DNA of 64,000 bases from Acetivibrio cellulolyticus CD2 (GTDB taxonomy: Bacteria > Bacillota > Clostridia > Acetivibrionales > Acetivibrionaceae), in assembly GCF_000179595.2 (NCBI RefSeq), contig NZ_JH556658.1, forward strand, positions 521,403-585,402. Direction: 5' to 3'. Below, piece by piece: positions 42,833 through 51,573 of this stretch. Below the pieces are notes generated by a model. The model was not told the origin of the DNA and ran no database searches. It saw nothing but the letters and a program-made list of their open reading frames with translations. The number at the start of each line of letters is the position of its first letter. Positions within the stretch are counted from its first letter, which is position 1. Position numbers and translations under genes: made by a program.

Positions 42833-43849
42833 ATGAAACAATATAAGAAAATTCTGTCATATGTTGCTATAATTTTAATTCTAGTAGCTGCAGGCTTGAT
42901 TGTATATGGGTTTAAAGGTGATGTGGCTCAGAGTGTTGAATACTCAAGCTACAATGCCGAAGTTGATGGAACAAAAGCGCTTTATTTATTGTCAGAGAAA
43001 ATGGGTTACGATGTAAAAAGGTATGAAAGGCCGGCAAGGTTTTTACCTGATAATGTAACGGTGGTTGCTATTGACCCGAGTTTGGAAATGCTAGAGGGCA
43101 GCTTGGAAAAGAAGTACCTTAAAGCTTGGCTGGAAGATGGAAATGTTCTTATACTAATATCACCTGATTGCAAAGAATACATTAATGAGCTTGGTGCAAG
43201 CGAACCTGAAGACTTCGGACAATATGACAGAGGCTATAAGTATAGTGTTGGAAAAGGCAGTATAATTTACTTTGCTGAAAGTTATAATTATACAAACCTG
43301 GGAGTAAAGGAGCTTGACCCGGGTGTGCAGTTTATAGATGCCCTGGAGGAAGGGAAACATAAAACTGTTTTATTTGATGAGTACTTACATGGTATCGGAA
43401 GCAGCGGAACAAACCTTTGGGATATCTTGGGTTTCGGTGGAAAGCTTGTAGTTGTCCAATTATTTATGTGTGCTCTAATATTAATATTTATAAAGTCCCG
43501 GAGGTTTGGAAAGCCGGTTGTCGTATTTGAGACAGTCAAGAGAAAAGAAAATGAAAACCTTTTTGCTCTTTCCAATATATATTATAAAGCGAAGGCGAAC
43601 AGTATGGCGCTTGAGATTTACTTGGGCAGTTTAAAGCAGGAACTTGCTAAATTTTTGGGATTTGGAAAGGACGGATGGAGTGATTCGGATATTGTAATTG
43701 CCGCAAAGTCCAATAATAATTTAAAGGATCTTGAAGTTGAAGCTGTTTTTGCAGAATGTGAGCGCTTCATTAACAATAGGAAAAGTGACAGCAAGGTATT
43801 ATTACACTTGTATAAGAGACTTGAGACAATCAGAAAGGGGATAAAGTAA
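42833..43849 (+). CDS. DUF4350 membrane protein
   Basis: 338 aa. Transmembrane helix at about 9-28 and another at about 208-224. Between them is an extracytoplasmic DUF4350 domain (EVDGTKALYLLSEKMGYDVKRYERPARFLP..., LFDEYLHGIG). A cytosolic helical tail follows. The consensus AGGAGG lies 15 bases before the ATG, unusually far; a CTG three bases earlier would be closer. Stop and next start overlap by one base (TAATG). Common partner of MoxR and DUF58; function unknown. Confidence 0.75.
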   Translation: MKQYKKILSYVAIILILVAAGLIVYGFKGDVAQSVEYSSYNAEVDGTKALYLLSEKMGYDVKRYERPARFLPDNVTVVAIDPSLEMLEGSLEKKYLKAWLEDGNVLILISPDCKEYINELGASEPEDFGQYDRGYKYSVGKGSIIYFAESYNYTNLGVKELDPGVQFIDALEEGKHKTVLFDEYLHGIGSSGTNLWDILGFGGKLVVVQLFMCALILIFIKSRRFGKPVVVFETVKRKENENLFALSNIYYKAKANSMALEIYLGSLKQELAKFLGFGKDGWSDSDIVIAAKSNNNLKDLEVEAVFAECERFINNRKSDSKVLLHLYKRLETIRKGIK

Positions 43850-44841
43850 TGGTTGAAATCAATTCAAATAAAGATGGTAATATTTCAGGGTGCGAATTTA
43901 CAAAACAGAAAGCAAATGCGATTATAGGCGAGGTCTCTAAAATTGTTGTCGGGCAGTATGAGTTTATAGAATACATGGTAACTGCCTTTCTGTCAGGGGG
44001 ACATGTATTGATAGAAGGTGTTCCCGGACTTGCAAAAACTTTAGCTTCAAAGATTATGGCAAAGGTAATAGATGCAGAGTTTAAAAGGGTACAGTTCACA
44101 CCTGATTTGATGCCTGCGGATATTATAGGCACTAAGGTTTTTGATCCGAAAAAAACAGAGTTCTTTTTAAAGAAAGGTCCTCTTTTTACAAATATATTTC
44201 TAGCAGATGAAATCAACAGGACACCTCCAAAGACACAGGCTGCGCTTTTAGAAGCAATGGAAGAGAAATCCATATCTATAGACGGGGAGACTTACAAATT
44301 AGGTGAGACGTTTATGGTGTTGGCGACACAAAACCCTGTTGAATACGAGGGAACCTACCCTTTGCCTGAAGCACAGCTTGACAGGTTTTTGATGAAGCTT
44401 AAGGTAGATTATATACCTCAGAAGTTTGAAAATATGCTTCTTCAAAAGTATAATTCGGGGTTTAACAGCAAAGAGATTGATAATCAGAATATAAGTGCAG
44501 TATGCAGTTTTGAAGATTTAAAAAGGTGCAGGATGGAAATACAGAGCGTTCAAGTAAATGAAGGAATTATAAACTATATAACTTCCATCATAGCGGCTAC
44601 CAGAAATTCTCCAAACCTTATACTAGGTGCAAGCCCAAGAGCGTCAATTGCGCTGCTGCTTACCTCAAAGACCTATGCTGCAATTCAGGGGAGAAATTTT
44701 GTTATACCTGAGGATGTTAAGGAACTGGCACTGCCAGTTTTGCGCCATCGTATAATAGTTAAGCCTGAAGCAGGAATTGATGGGCTTACAAATGACGATG
44801 CAGTAAAAAATATACTCTCAAAAGTAGAGGTTCCAAGGTAA
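43849..44841 (+). CDS. MoxR-family AAA+ ATPase
   Basis: 330 aa. Walker A GVPGLAKTLASK (about 57-68), Walker B FLADEINRTPPKTQAALLEAM (about 120-140), sensor 1 ATQNPVEYEGTYPLPEAQLDRF, and C-terminal lid with GASPRASIAL. MoxR ATPases act as chaperones that insert or remodel protein complexes together with DUF58/von Willebrand proteins. Central gene of the 41-46 kb membrane cluster. Confidence 0.92.
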   Translation: MVEINSNKDGNISGCEFTKQKANAIIGEVSKIVVGQYEFIEYMVTAFLSGGHVLIEGVPGLAKTLASKIMAKVIDAEFKRVQFTPDLMPADIIGTKVFDPKKTEFFLKKGPLFTNIFLADEINRTPPKTQAALLEAMEEKSISIDGETYKLGETFMVLATQNPVEYEGTYPLPEAQLDRFLMKLKVDYIPQKFENMLLQKYNSGFNSKEIDNQNISAVCSFEDLKRCRMEIQSVQVNEGIINYITSIIAATRNSPNLILGASPRASIALLLTSKTYAAIQGRNFVIPEDVKELALPVLRHRIIVKPEAGIDGLTNDDAVKNILSKVEVPR

Positions 44842-44871
44842 GAAACTGGGAAAGCGAAAAGGAGTAAAATA

Positions 44872-46182
44872 ATGCCATTTAGCATGCGGTTTGTAGGACT
44901 TCTTACATTAGGTATAATTCCTGTAATAATAGCGTCATTTGTAGGACTTGAGTTCTATGCTTTTTTAGCGTACAACATTATAATGTTTTCACTTCTTATA
45001 ATTGATTTCAGGGCCACTCCAGGCAAAAAGCTTTTAGAAGTTGAGCGGATATGCTATGAAAAGCTTTCAATGGGAGTTGAGAACGAAATAGGCATAAATA
45101 TCAGAAATAACAGCGGATATTCCCTCGAAATTGAAGCATTGGATGAAGTGCCTGCATATATGAAAACCAAAAATGCTGTTGTGTCGGTTCGTGTCAGCCC
45201 ACATTATGAGGTTTGCGGAAAGTATTATGTAATACCTGAAAAAAGGGGCGAGTTTACCTTTGGTAAAATTCATATAAGATATAGCGGCATAATGGGGTTG
45301 TGTATGAAGAACGGAAGTTTCGACCTTGAGAACAATTACAAGGTTTATCCAAACCTCAAAGATCTCAGTAAATATGGACTCGCAGCCATTAAGAAAAGCC
45401 AGCTTATTCACGGTATTAAAAAGAATAAGAGCTTTGGAACAGGTACAGAGTTTGAGAGCCTTAGGGAATATAGTGAAGGTGACGACTATAGGAAAATAAA
45501 TTGGATGGCAACAGCCCGCTCCAATAAATTCATAGTGAATACCTATGAGCACGAAAAAAACCAGCAGGTAATGATTATGCTGGATTCAAGCAGGGTAATG
45601 AATTCTGAAATAAATTATATAAAAAAGCTGGATTATTCCATTAACGCTGCATTCCTTTTAGCTGATGTTGCGATAAAGAAAGGTGACAATGCCGGTGTTA
45701 TGGTGTTTGACAGTACTGTAAAAAGATTTATTAAGCCGGGAAAGGGAACAGGACAATTTCAACTGATTGCCGAAAACCTGTATAATGTTGAAGAAAACTT
45801 TGTTTCAGCGGATTATATGGGTGCGCTGACCTACCTTAACCAGAATCATAAGCGTAGGAGCCTGCTATGCATTTTTACAGAGCTTTTTAATGCCGATGAG
45901 GCATTTCAGTTGGCAACAGCCTTAAAAAGTCTTGCAAAACACCATTTGCCATTAGTGGTAACAATAAAAGATATGAGACTCTATGATTACGCAGAAGGTG
46001 ATGTTGATGATACAAAGGGCTTTTTTACCAAGGTTGCATCGATGAAAATGATCAGAGAAAGAGAGAAAATTCAAAAGATATTCAATGATTCTTCCATCGC
46101 AGTAGTAGATGTACCTCCCGATAAACTGTCTATTGAGGTTGTTAACAAGTATCTGAATATGAAATCAATGATGCAGATTTGA
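44872..46182 (+). CDS. DUF58 protein (von Willebrand A-like)
   Basis: 436 aa. Two helices at the N-terminus (about 8-42), beta-rich region, DUF58 signature SLREYSEGDDYRKINWMATARS (about 198-218, split here) and a vWA-like domain beginning MIMLDSSRVM with a D-x-S-x-x MIDAS-like motif. The usual partner of MoxR. It starts 30 bases after the ATPase, with AAAAGGAG upstream. Likely exposes its vWA domain to the MoxR ATPase in the cytoplasm. Confidence 0.9.
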   Translation: MPFSMRFVGLLTLGIIPVIIASFVGLEFYAFLAYNIIMFSLLIIDFRATPGKKLLEVERICYEKLSMGVENEIGINIRNNSGYSLEIEALDEVPAYMKTKNAVVSVRVSPHYEVCGKYYVIPEKRGEFTFGKIHIRYSGIMGLCMKNGSFDLENNYKVYPNLKDLSKYGLAAIKKSQLIHGIKKNKSFGTGTEFESLREYSEGDDYRKINWMATARSNKFIVNTYEHEKNQQVMIMLDSSRVMNSEINYIKKLDYSINAAFLLADVAIKKGDNAGVMVFDSTVKRFIKPGKGTGQFQLIAENLYNVEENFVSADYMGALTYLNQNHKRRSLLCIFTELFNADEAFQLATALKSLAKHHLPLVVTIKDMRLYDYAEGDVDDTKGFFTKVASMKMIREREKIQKIFNDSSIAVVDVPPDKLSIEVVNKYLNMKSMMQI

Positions 46183-46202
46183 TGTAGATTCTCTTTCAAG
46201 GC

Positions 46203-47177
46203 TTATTCTTTAGCTTCAACTTGAGGATGCCTGATATTTGGAACAATTAAATAGATACTTAAAAGCAGCAGAGTTATAAAGGCAAAGATTAACTTTGCAA
46301 TTTCAGAGAAAAGGGCGGAAGGAGTAAAATTCCCTTCAATTAAACCAGCGATAATGAAAATCGGTATAGTGCCAAGCACTAGCTGTATTGCTTCCTTACC
46401 TTTGATAATAAAGGAGTCCTTTCTGGAGTATTTACCAGGGTTTATAATTGAGTAACCTAAAATTAGCCCTGCACCTCCGCATATGAATATGGCGAAGAGC
46501 TCCAAAATACCGTGAGGGAGAATCAGTGACCAGAACAAAAGGCTGCCACCTTTATGAAAGTATAAAGCCGCAAGAGCACCAAGCATATATCCATTGGTGT
46601 ATACAAGCCATACAGTACCGATTGCAAGAGTTATTCCAAAGGCAAAAGCTAAAATCCCAACCTTGATATTATTTGTAAAGATGAAAGGCGATAAGATTGC
46701 GCCATTACGTGCGCTGTTATACTCATTTACATCTCTGTTAAGAACGCTGTCGGCCATCTCTTGTGAGATAAAGGCCCCGGCATTGTCAGTTGAAATAAGT
46801 GTAAATATAAAGCTTACGGCAACTCCAAGAACAAACAGCGAGGTAGCGAGTAAAATAGGCTTCATGTTCTTCTTAATCAACCGGGGAAAGCCGGATAGCA
46901 AAAACATGAAAATCTTCTTTAAGCTGAAGGTCTTGGTGGTGTAGATATAGCTATGAGCCGAAGCAACAAGCTTGTTCAGGTAGTTTGTAGTGTTTGTATT
47001 GCCGTAGTTGGTCCTGGCATAGGAAAGGTGCCCGCAGGTCAGATTGTATGTACTAAAGAAACTGTCCAATTCATCTTTACTAAAGCTATATATACTTTTT
47101 GATTTGAGTTTTGTCAGGGTTAATTCAAGGTTCTTCCAGATTTCCGAATTTTGAATGATGAATTTATCTTCCTTCAT
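46203..47177 (-). CDS. SpoIIM-family (DUF95) membrane protein
   Basis: 324 aa, convergent with the DUF58 gene. A helical cytosolic N-terminus (about 1-95; SKDELDSFFSTYNLTCGHLSYART) precedes five to six helices of the SpoIIM/DUF95 fold (GITLAIGTVWLVYTNGYMLGALAALYFH..., LILPHGILELFAIFICGGAGLILGYSI). Such proteins commonly neighbour MoxR-DUF58 and RDD genes in many bacteria, not only spore formers. Paralogous fold to the true spoIIM at 34964 but with a different N-terminus. Likely part of the same membrane-remodelling system. Confidence 0.85.
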   Translation of the reverse strand: MKEDKFIIQNSEIWKNLELTLTKLKSKSIYSFSKDELDSFFSTYNLTCGHLSYARTNYGNTNTTNYLNKLVASAHSYIYTTKTFSLKKIFMFLLSGFPRLIKKNMKPILLATSLFVLGVAVSFIFTLISTDNAGAFISQEMADSVLNRDVNEYNSARNGAILSPFIFTNNIKVGILAFAFGITLAIGTVWLVYTNGYMLGALAALYFHKGGSLLFWSLILPHGILELFAIFICGGAGLILGYSIINPGKYSRKDSFIIKGKEAIQLVLGTIPIFIIAGLIEGNFTPSALFSEIAKLIFAFITLLLLSIYLIVPNIRHPQVEAKE

Positions 47178-47337
47178 ATTTGCACCTTTAAATTAAAGAT
47201 TTTTAAAAATATTTCTTTAAACTTATTTTATCAGAAATATTTATTTGTTACAATTGTAATTGTATTCTAAGGAAAATTGAGTGTGGCTAAACGCCCTTTG
47301 GATTTTTATTCCTAATAATTTTGAAGGTGGGCAGTAT

Positions 47338-48093
47338 ATGAAAAAAATATTAAATATCCTTACTCCTGAAAACGTTTATGTTGAATATGAGCTCGCTGGA
47401 ATAGGTTCAAGGTTTGCAGCTTTTATTATTGATTTGTTGATACAGTTGTTTGTTTTTGCAATTACTTTATTATGTTTGTATTTTGCAGGATTTAATTATA
47501 CGGCACTTGTAGCTGAACTGAGCTATCAGGCATTGATTTTTGCCATAACTATTCTAATACTCTTTCATTTGCTGTATTTTTCACTTTTGGAACTTATTAT
47601 GAATGGACAGACACCTGGTAAAAAACTCTTAAATATTAGGGTAATAAGGCAAAGTGGGGATCCGGAAGGGGTATTTGACAGTGGGTTGAGAAACTTTCTC
47701 AGAATAGTCTATATCATTCCATTGTTGTATCTGCTGGACGCATTTTTTGTTATACTCACAAAGAATTACAAACGGATAGGTGATTATGCAGCAAATACCA
47801 TAGTAGTTAAAGTGAGAAAAGGAGACAAACTTGTTACAGTTGATGATATATTAAATCAAAAACTTGACAGTGATGATTATACTGAAAACACTAATATATT
47901 TCCGGTATCTCATTTTGAGTATGAGGTTTTGAAGGAATTCTTGGCAAGAAAGGATAGCGTGGGGGAAAGACGTTATGTTTTTGCATACAATTTCAATAAG
48001 TACTTTTCGAGAAAGTTTGATTTAGTAAAGCCATACAGCAATCCTTACGATTTTTTTGAGGATATAATAAGAATGAATTCCGGCATCAACTAG
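47338..48093 (+). CDS. RDD-family membrane protein
   Basis: ATG 47338 (GGTGGGCAGTAT upstream). 251 aa. RDD domain at about residues 10-165 with the name-giving Arg and Asp residues: YELAGIGSRFAAFIIDLLIQLF, NGQTPGKKLLNIRVI, DAFFVILTKNYKRIGDYAANTIVV. A cytosolic tail of about 80 residues follows. Divergent from the SpoIIM-family gene across 160 bases; this divergent pair is a familiar arrangement. Function unknown; RDD proteins have been linked to Na+ or H+ antiport in some bacteria. Confidence 0.85.
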   Translation: MKKILNILTPENVYVEYELAGIGSRFAAFIIDLLIQLFVFAITLLCLYFAGFNYTALVAELSYQALIFAITILILFHLLYFSLLELIMNGQTPGKKLLNIRVIRQSGDPEGVFDSGLRNFLRIVYIIPLLYLLDAFFVILTKNYKRIGDYAANTIVVKVRKGDKLVTVDDILNQKLDSDDYTENTNIFPVSHFEYEVLKEFLARKDSVGERRYVFAYNFNKYFSRKFDLVKPYSNPYDFFEDIIRMNSGIN

Positions 48094-48211
48094 TACTTTT
48101 TTGCAGGATTTTATATTGACTCTTGCAAAGAGAAATGTTACCATAATAAAGATTAATCAGGTTTGATAAAAGCCGCATCCTTAGAATGTTTGATAATAAT
48201 TTGTTTCCTAT

Positions 48212-48237
48212 ATTTCTTCTAGATTACTAGAAGAAAT
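48212..48237. repeat. 11-bp inverted repeat upstream of lysA
   Basis: ATTTCTTCTAG and CTAGAAGAAAT around the loop ATTA, 30 bases before the lysA start. There is no T-run and it is not part of a recognised lysine riboswitch. Possibly a regulatory hairpin or protein site. Confidence 0.5.
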
Positions 48238-48267
48238 GTTAGATATTTTAAAATGGAAGGTGAAATC

Positions 48268-49581
48268 ATGTTTGTATCAAAAGCTTTGAGCATTAACAGC
48301 AAAAATCATCTTGAAATAGGTGGCTGTGATTGTGTTGATCTTGTAAATAATTACGGAACTCCTGTGTATGTTTTGGATGAAAGTCTTATCAGGGAGAACT
48401 GCAGACTCTATAAAAATGCCATGGACAAGTATTATGATGGCAACGGTATGGTGCTTTATGCAAGTAAGGCTCTCTCTACAATGGCAGTATGCAAAATAGT
48501 AGAGCAGGAGGGACTTGGTCTTGATGTTGTGTCTGGCGGAGAGCTTTATACAGCAATGAAGGCAGGTGTTCCAATGGATAGAATTTATTTCCATGGAAAT
48601 AATAAGACTTGCGAAGAGCTTGAATTGGCTATTTCAAATAATATAAGAAGAATAGTAGTAGATAACAGAGAAGAGCTTAAAAGAGTAAATGATATAGCGA
48701 GTAAGCAGGGCAAAGTTGTAAATATTTCATTTAGAATCAAGCCCGGAATTGATGCCCATACACATGACTTTGTGCAAACAGGTCAAATTGATTCAAAATT
48801 CGGTGTGGCATTGGAGAATGGTGAAGCAATTGAAATTATAGGTGAAGCAGCGAAAATGAAAAATGTAAAGGTTGCAGGAGTTCACTGCCATATTGGATCT
48901 CAGATATTTGATCTCGAACCTTTCAAACTTGCTGCGAAAGTTATGCTTGAGTTTATTGCAAAAATAAAAAATGAGATTGGATTAGAAATTGAAGAGTTGA
49001 ATCTTGGCGGCGGTTTTGGAATAAAGTATACAATGAATGATGATCCAATAGAGTATGACCACTACATTGAATCGGTTTCAAAAGTTGTAAGAAGTGTATG
49101 TGAGGAAAAAGGTATAAAACTTCCGTTCATTGTTATGGAGCCTGGAAGATCCATAGTTGCTTCTGCAGGTATAACATTATATAAGGTTGGAGCAGTAAAA
49201 GATATAAAGGATGTAAGAACTTACGTTTCTGTTGATGGCGGTATGACGGATAATCCAAGATATGCACTTTACCAGTCAAGGTATGATGCTTTGATTGCAA
49301 ACAGAGCGGATGCTCCAAAGGTACAGGACGTTACTATTGCAGGAAAGTGCTGTGAATCAGGAGATCTCCTTGCGAAGGATATTAAGATGCCTGAAATACA
49401 AGCAGGAGATATATTGGCAGTACTTGCAACGGGAGCATACAACTATTCAATGTCCAGCAACTATAACCGTATTCCGAAGCCCCCAATAGTACTTGTGAAG
49501 AACGGTAAATCGAGAGTTATTGTAAAAAGAGAAGACTTTGACGATATAATTAGAAATGATATAATCCCCGAAGATCTTTAA
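48268..49581 (+). CDS. lysA: Diaminopimelate decarboxylase
   Basis: ATG 48268, with GGAAGGTG placed correctly upstream (an ATG 15 bases earlier contains that site). 437 aa. PLP lysine in VLYASKALST (about 60), His in VHCHIGSQIFD, GGGFGIKY, EPGRSIVA and CCESGDLLA of the fold-III decarboxylases. Converts meso-diaminopimelate to lysine, the last step of the pathway that dapB serves. Followed by a terminator; monocistronic. Confidence 0.95.
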   Translation: MFVSKALSINSKNHLEIGGCDCVDLVNNYGTPVYVLDESLIRENCRLYKNAMDKYYDGNGMVLYASKALSTMAVCKIVEQEGLGLDVVSGGELYTAMKAGVPMDRIYFHGNNKTCEELELAISNNIRRIVVDNREELKRVNDIASKQGKVVNISFRIKPGIDAHTHDFVQTGQIDSKFGVALENGEAIEIIGEAAKMKNVKVAGVHCHIGSQIFDLEPFKLAAKVMLEFIAKIKNEIGLEIEELNLGGGFGIKYTMNDDPIEYDHYIESVSKVVRSVCEEKGIKLPFIVMEPGRSIVASAGITLYKVGAVKDIKDVRTYVSVDGGMTDNPRYALYQSRYDALIANRADAPKVQDVTIAGKCCESGDLLAKDIKMPEIQAGDILAVLATGAYNYSMSSNYNRIPKPPIVLVKNGKSRVIVKREDFDDIIRNDIIPEDL

Positions 49582-49605
49582 GAATCGATAAAAAAAGAAG
49601 GGAAA

Positions 49606-49642
49606 GGGCACCTAAATTTTAGAAAATTTAAGTGCTCTTTTT
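49606..49642 (+). terminator. Terminator after lysA
   Basis: GGGCAC-c-TAAATTTT / AAAATTTA-a-GTGCTC hairpin followed by T6. Confidence 0.85.
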
Positions 49643-49699
49643 TGTCATACATCTGATATAATTGATGTATTATAAAATAAAACATTTTTGGGGGAAAAA

Positions 49700-51565
49700 A
49701 TGAATATAAAAAAATTCCTTGCTTATTTTACAGTCTATGCATTTGTTGTGATATCTGTTCCATTTTTTTTCAATAGTATGTGGTTAAAAGATTTTCCCCA
49801 ACTAAAAACCTATGATGGTACGCTGGAATTCTCATCTGCCAGGGCATATGAGGACCTTAAGTATATTACTGTTAATTTTCCTAAAAGAACGGTTGGAAGT
49901 CAAAATGCAGAAAGCTCTGCCAATTGGATATCGCAGGAGTTTAAGGAGCTTGGACTTGAGACCAATACTGAAGAGTTTACATGCATGACACCAGAAAAAG
50001 TGATGAATGTAGTTGAGCCAAAGGAAACCGATGACGGAGAAAAGGCCGGAACAAATGAAACGGATGACGAGGCAGCGGTTGAAATAACAGCTGATACCTT
50101 TAATATAAACAGTTTGACAATGAACGGAATGTATAAAAAAGTTAGAGGGTTAAATGTTATTGGGGTAAGCAAAGGTAAAAGCGATGAAATAATTATTTTG
50201 GGAGCTCACAGGGACACATATGGTACAATTGAGGGAGCTCAGGACAACGCATCGGGAACTGTTTCAATGCTTGAGCTTGCAAGAGTATTAACGAAAGAAG
50301 AACATTATTACACTTATATGTTTATATCTTTTGACGGTGAAGAAATTGGGCTAAAAGGGTCAGAAGCGTTTGCACAAAAACATTCACTAAAAAATGTAAA
50401 ACTTGCAATGATTCTTGACTGTGTAGGCTATAAGGGCGCGGATACGGCAGGATTGTATCAATTTGCAAGTGCGAGGGGTGCTTCTCCGCTTTGGACTACT
50501 GCTTTGGCCAACAAACTGACAAAAAGCAAAGGGATGGAAGCGTATTATTTAGATGTTGAGGGCGGATTTGACAGCTCGAATTTGGGGATTTTTAACACGC
50601 TGATGAATAAAATGGTATCTCAGAGAGTTGGAGGCGATGTTAATACCGATACAGGGCCTTTTGTAGATAGAAATATCCCGGCGGTTGGTTTTATAGCAGC
50701 AAATTCTAATAAGAGGGTAGACCCGGAAAATATATTTCATACGGGGAATGATATAATATCAAATGTAAGTGAAGACACTCTTGAATTTATTGGGAAACTG
50801 TCAGAACAGTTTGTAAAAAGTGTTGAGCTGAATGATTTTTCATTTGAGCTTGAAAATAACATGTATTTGATAACTGGAAGCAAGTACCTTGACTTCAGAG
50901 TTATTGCAGGATTTATGGCAGTGATGATACTTGCCTGCATTATGCTCTGGTTTATTTCTTCAATAGGCGCCTTGAGAAATCGACGTGCTTTTCTGGCATT
51001 TTTGAAAAGTGAACTTCCCTGGATTATTTCTATTACTGCACTTTCGGCATTTTCAGGATTTCTATGGCAGATATTGAATTATGACTTTGCTGCTGATATC
51101 AACATACTTATTTTAATACTTCTTTGGGTGGGGGGAAGCTTTTTAGGCCTTGTAGTTATTATTGCCATAAGATTTATAGCATTGAGAGGAAAAAGGGATA
51201 ATTATCATGAAATAACAAAATACCAAAGGATATTGCTAAATTGTCTGTATTCTCTTTTGTTTTTAGCAGTTACGATATATTTTAACGTTTTTGTTGCAAT
51301 GATACTTGTTGGAACTCCGCTTCTTGTAATGGGAAGGGTGGGGTATAAGAATACAATGACAAGAATAGCGTGGGGAGTTGTTTTAGTTGCCTGGTTTATA
51401 TTTCAGACGATTTTACTGCTTACATGCCTTGAATCATACATATTTGACTTCTTGTCAATGAAAGCTTCGATATTGTTGTTTGCATATAGTCTTTTGGTGG
51501 CGTTTACATTTGTGTATGTAATCAGTACACCTTTAATGCCCAAAAAGTTCAAGTATAAAGCCTAA
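49700..51565 (+). CDS. Membrane-anchored M28-family metallopeptidase
   Basis: ATG 49700 with GGGGGAAAA upstream. 621 aa. N-terminal helix (about 5-25), extracellular M28 domain (about 40-390) with zinc motifs GAHRDTYGTIEGAQDNASG (about 163-181), FDGEEIGLKGSEAF and VDRNIPAVGF. Then about six C-terminal helices (about 395-610). It is predicted to cleave amino acids from peptides outside the cell. An acidic insert (KETDDGEKAGTNETDDEA) sits near residue 115. The convergent sensor kinase gene follows nine bases after. Confidence 0.85.
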   Translation: MNIKKFLAYFTVYAFVVISVPFFFNSMWLKDFPQLKTYDGTLEFSSARAYEDLKYITVNFPKRTVGSQNAESSANWISQEFKELGLETNTEEFTCMTPEKVMNVVEPKETDDGEKAGTNETDDEAAVEITADTFNINSLTMNGMYKKVRGLNVIGVSKGKSDEIIILGAHRDTYGTIEGAQDNASGTVSMLELARVLTKEEHYYTYMFISFDGEEIGLKGSEAFAQKHSLKNVKLAMILDCVGYKGADTAGLYQFASARGASPLWTTALANKLTKSKGMEAYYLDVEGGFDSSNLGIFNTLMNKMVSQRVGGDVNTDTGPFVDRNIPAVGFIAANSNKRVDPENIFHTGNDIISNVSEDTLEFIGKLSEQFVKSVELNDFSFELENNMYLITGSKYLDFRVIAGFMAVMILACIMLWFISSIGALRNRRAFLAFLKSELPWIISITALSAFSGFLWQILNYDFAADINILILILLWVGGSFLGLVVIIAIRFIALRGKRDNYHEITKYQRILLNCLYSLLFLAVTIYFNVFVAMILVGTPLLVMGRVGYKNTMTRIAWGVVLVAWFIFQTILLLTCLESYIFDFLSMKASILLFAYSLLVAFTFVYVISTPLMPKKFKYKA

Positions 51566-51573
51566 AAAGATAA

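Noticed and set aside
43849-44273. Minus-strand reading opposite the MoxR gene
   Set aside because: It lies entirely within the ATPase coding sequence, with no start signal and no family resemblance.
46203-47177. Second true SpoIIM
   Set aside because: It has the same fold but a long different N-terminus and a MoxR/RDD neighbourhood, unlike sporulation SpoIIM.
48212-48237. Lysine riboswitch or T-box before lysA
   Set aside because: Only one small hairpin is present, with none of the conserved lysine aptamer or T-box sequences.
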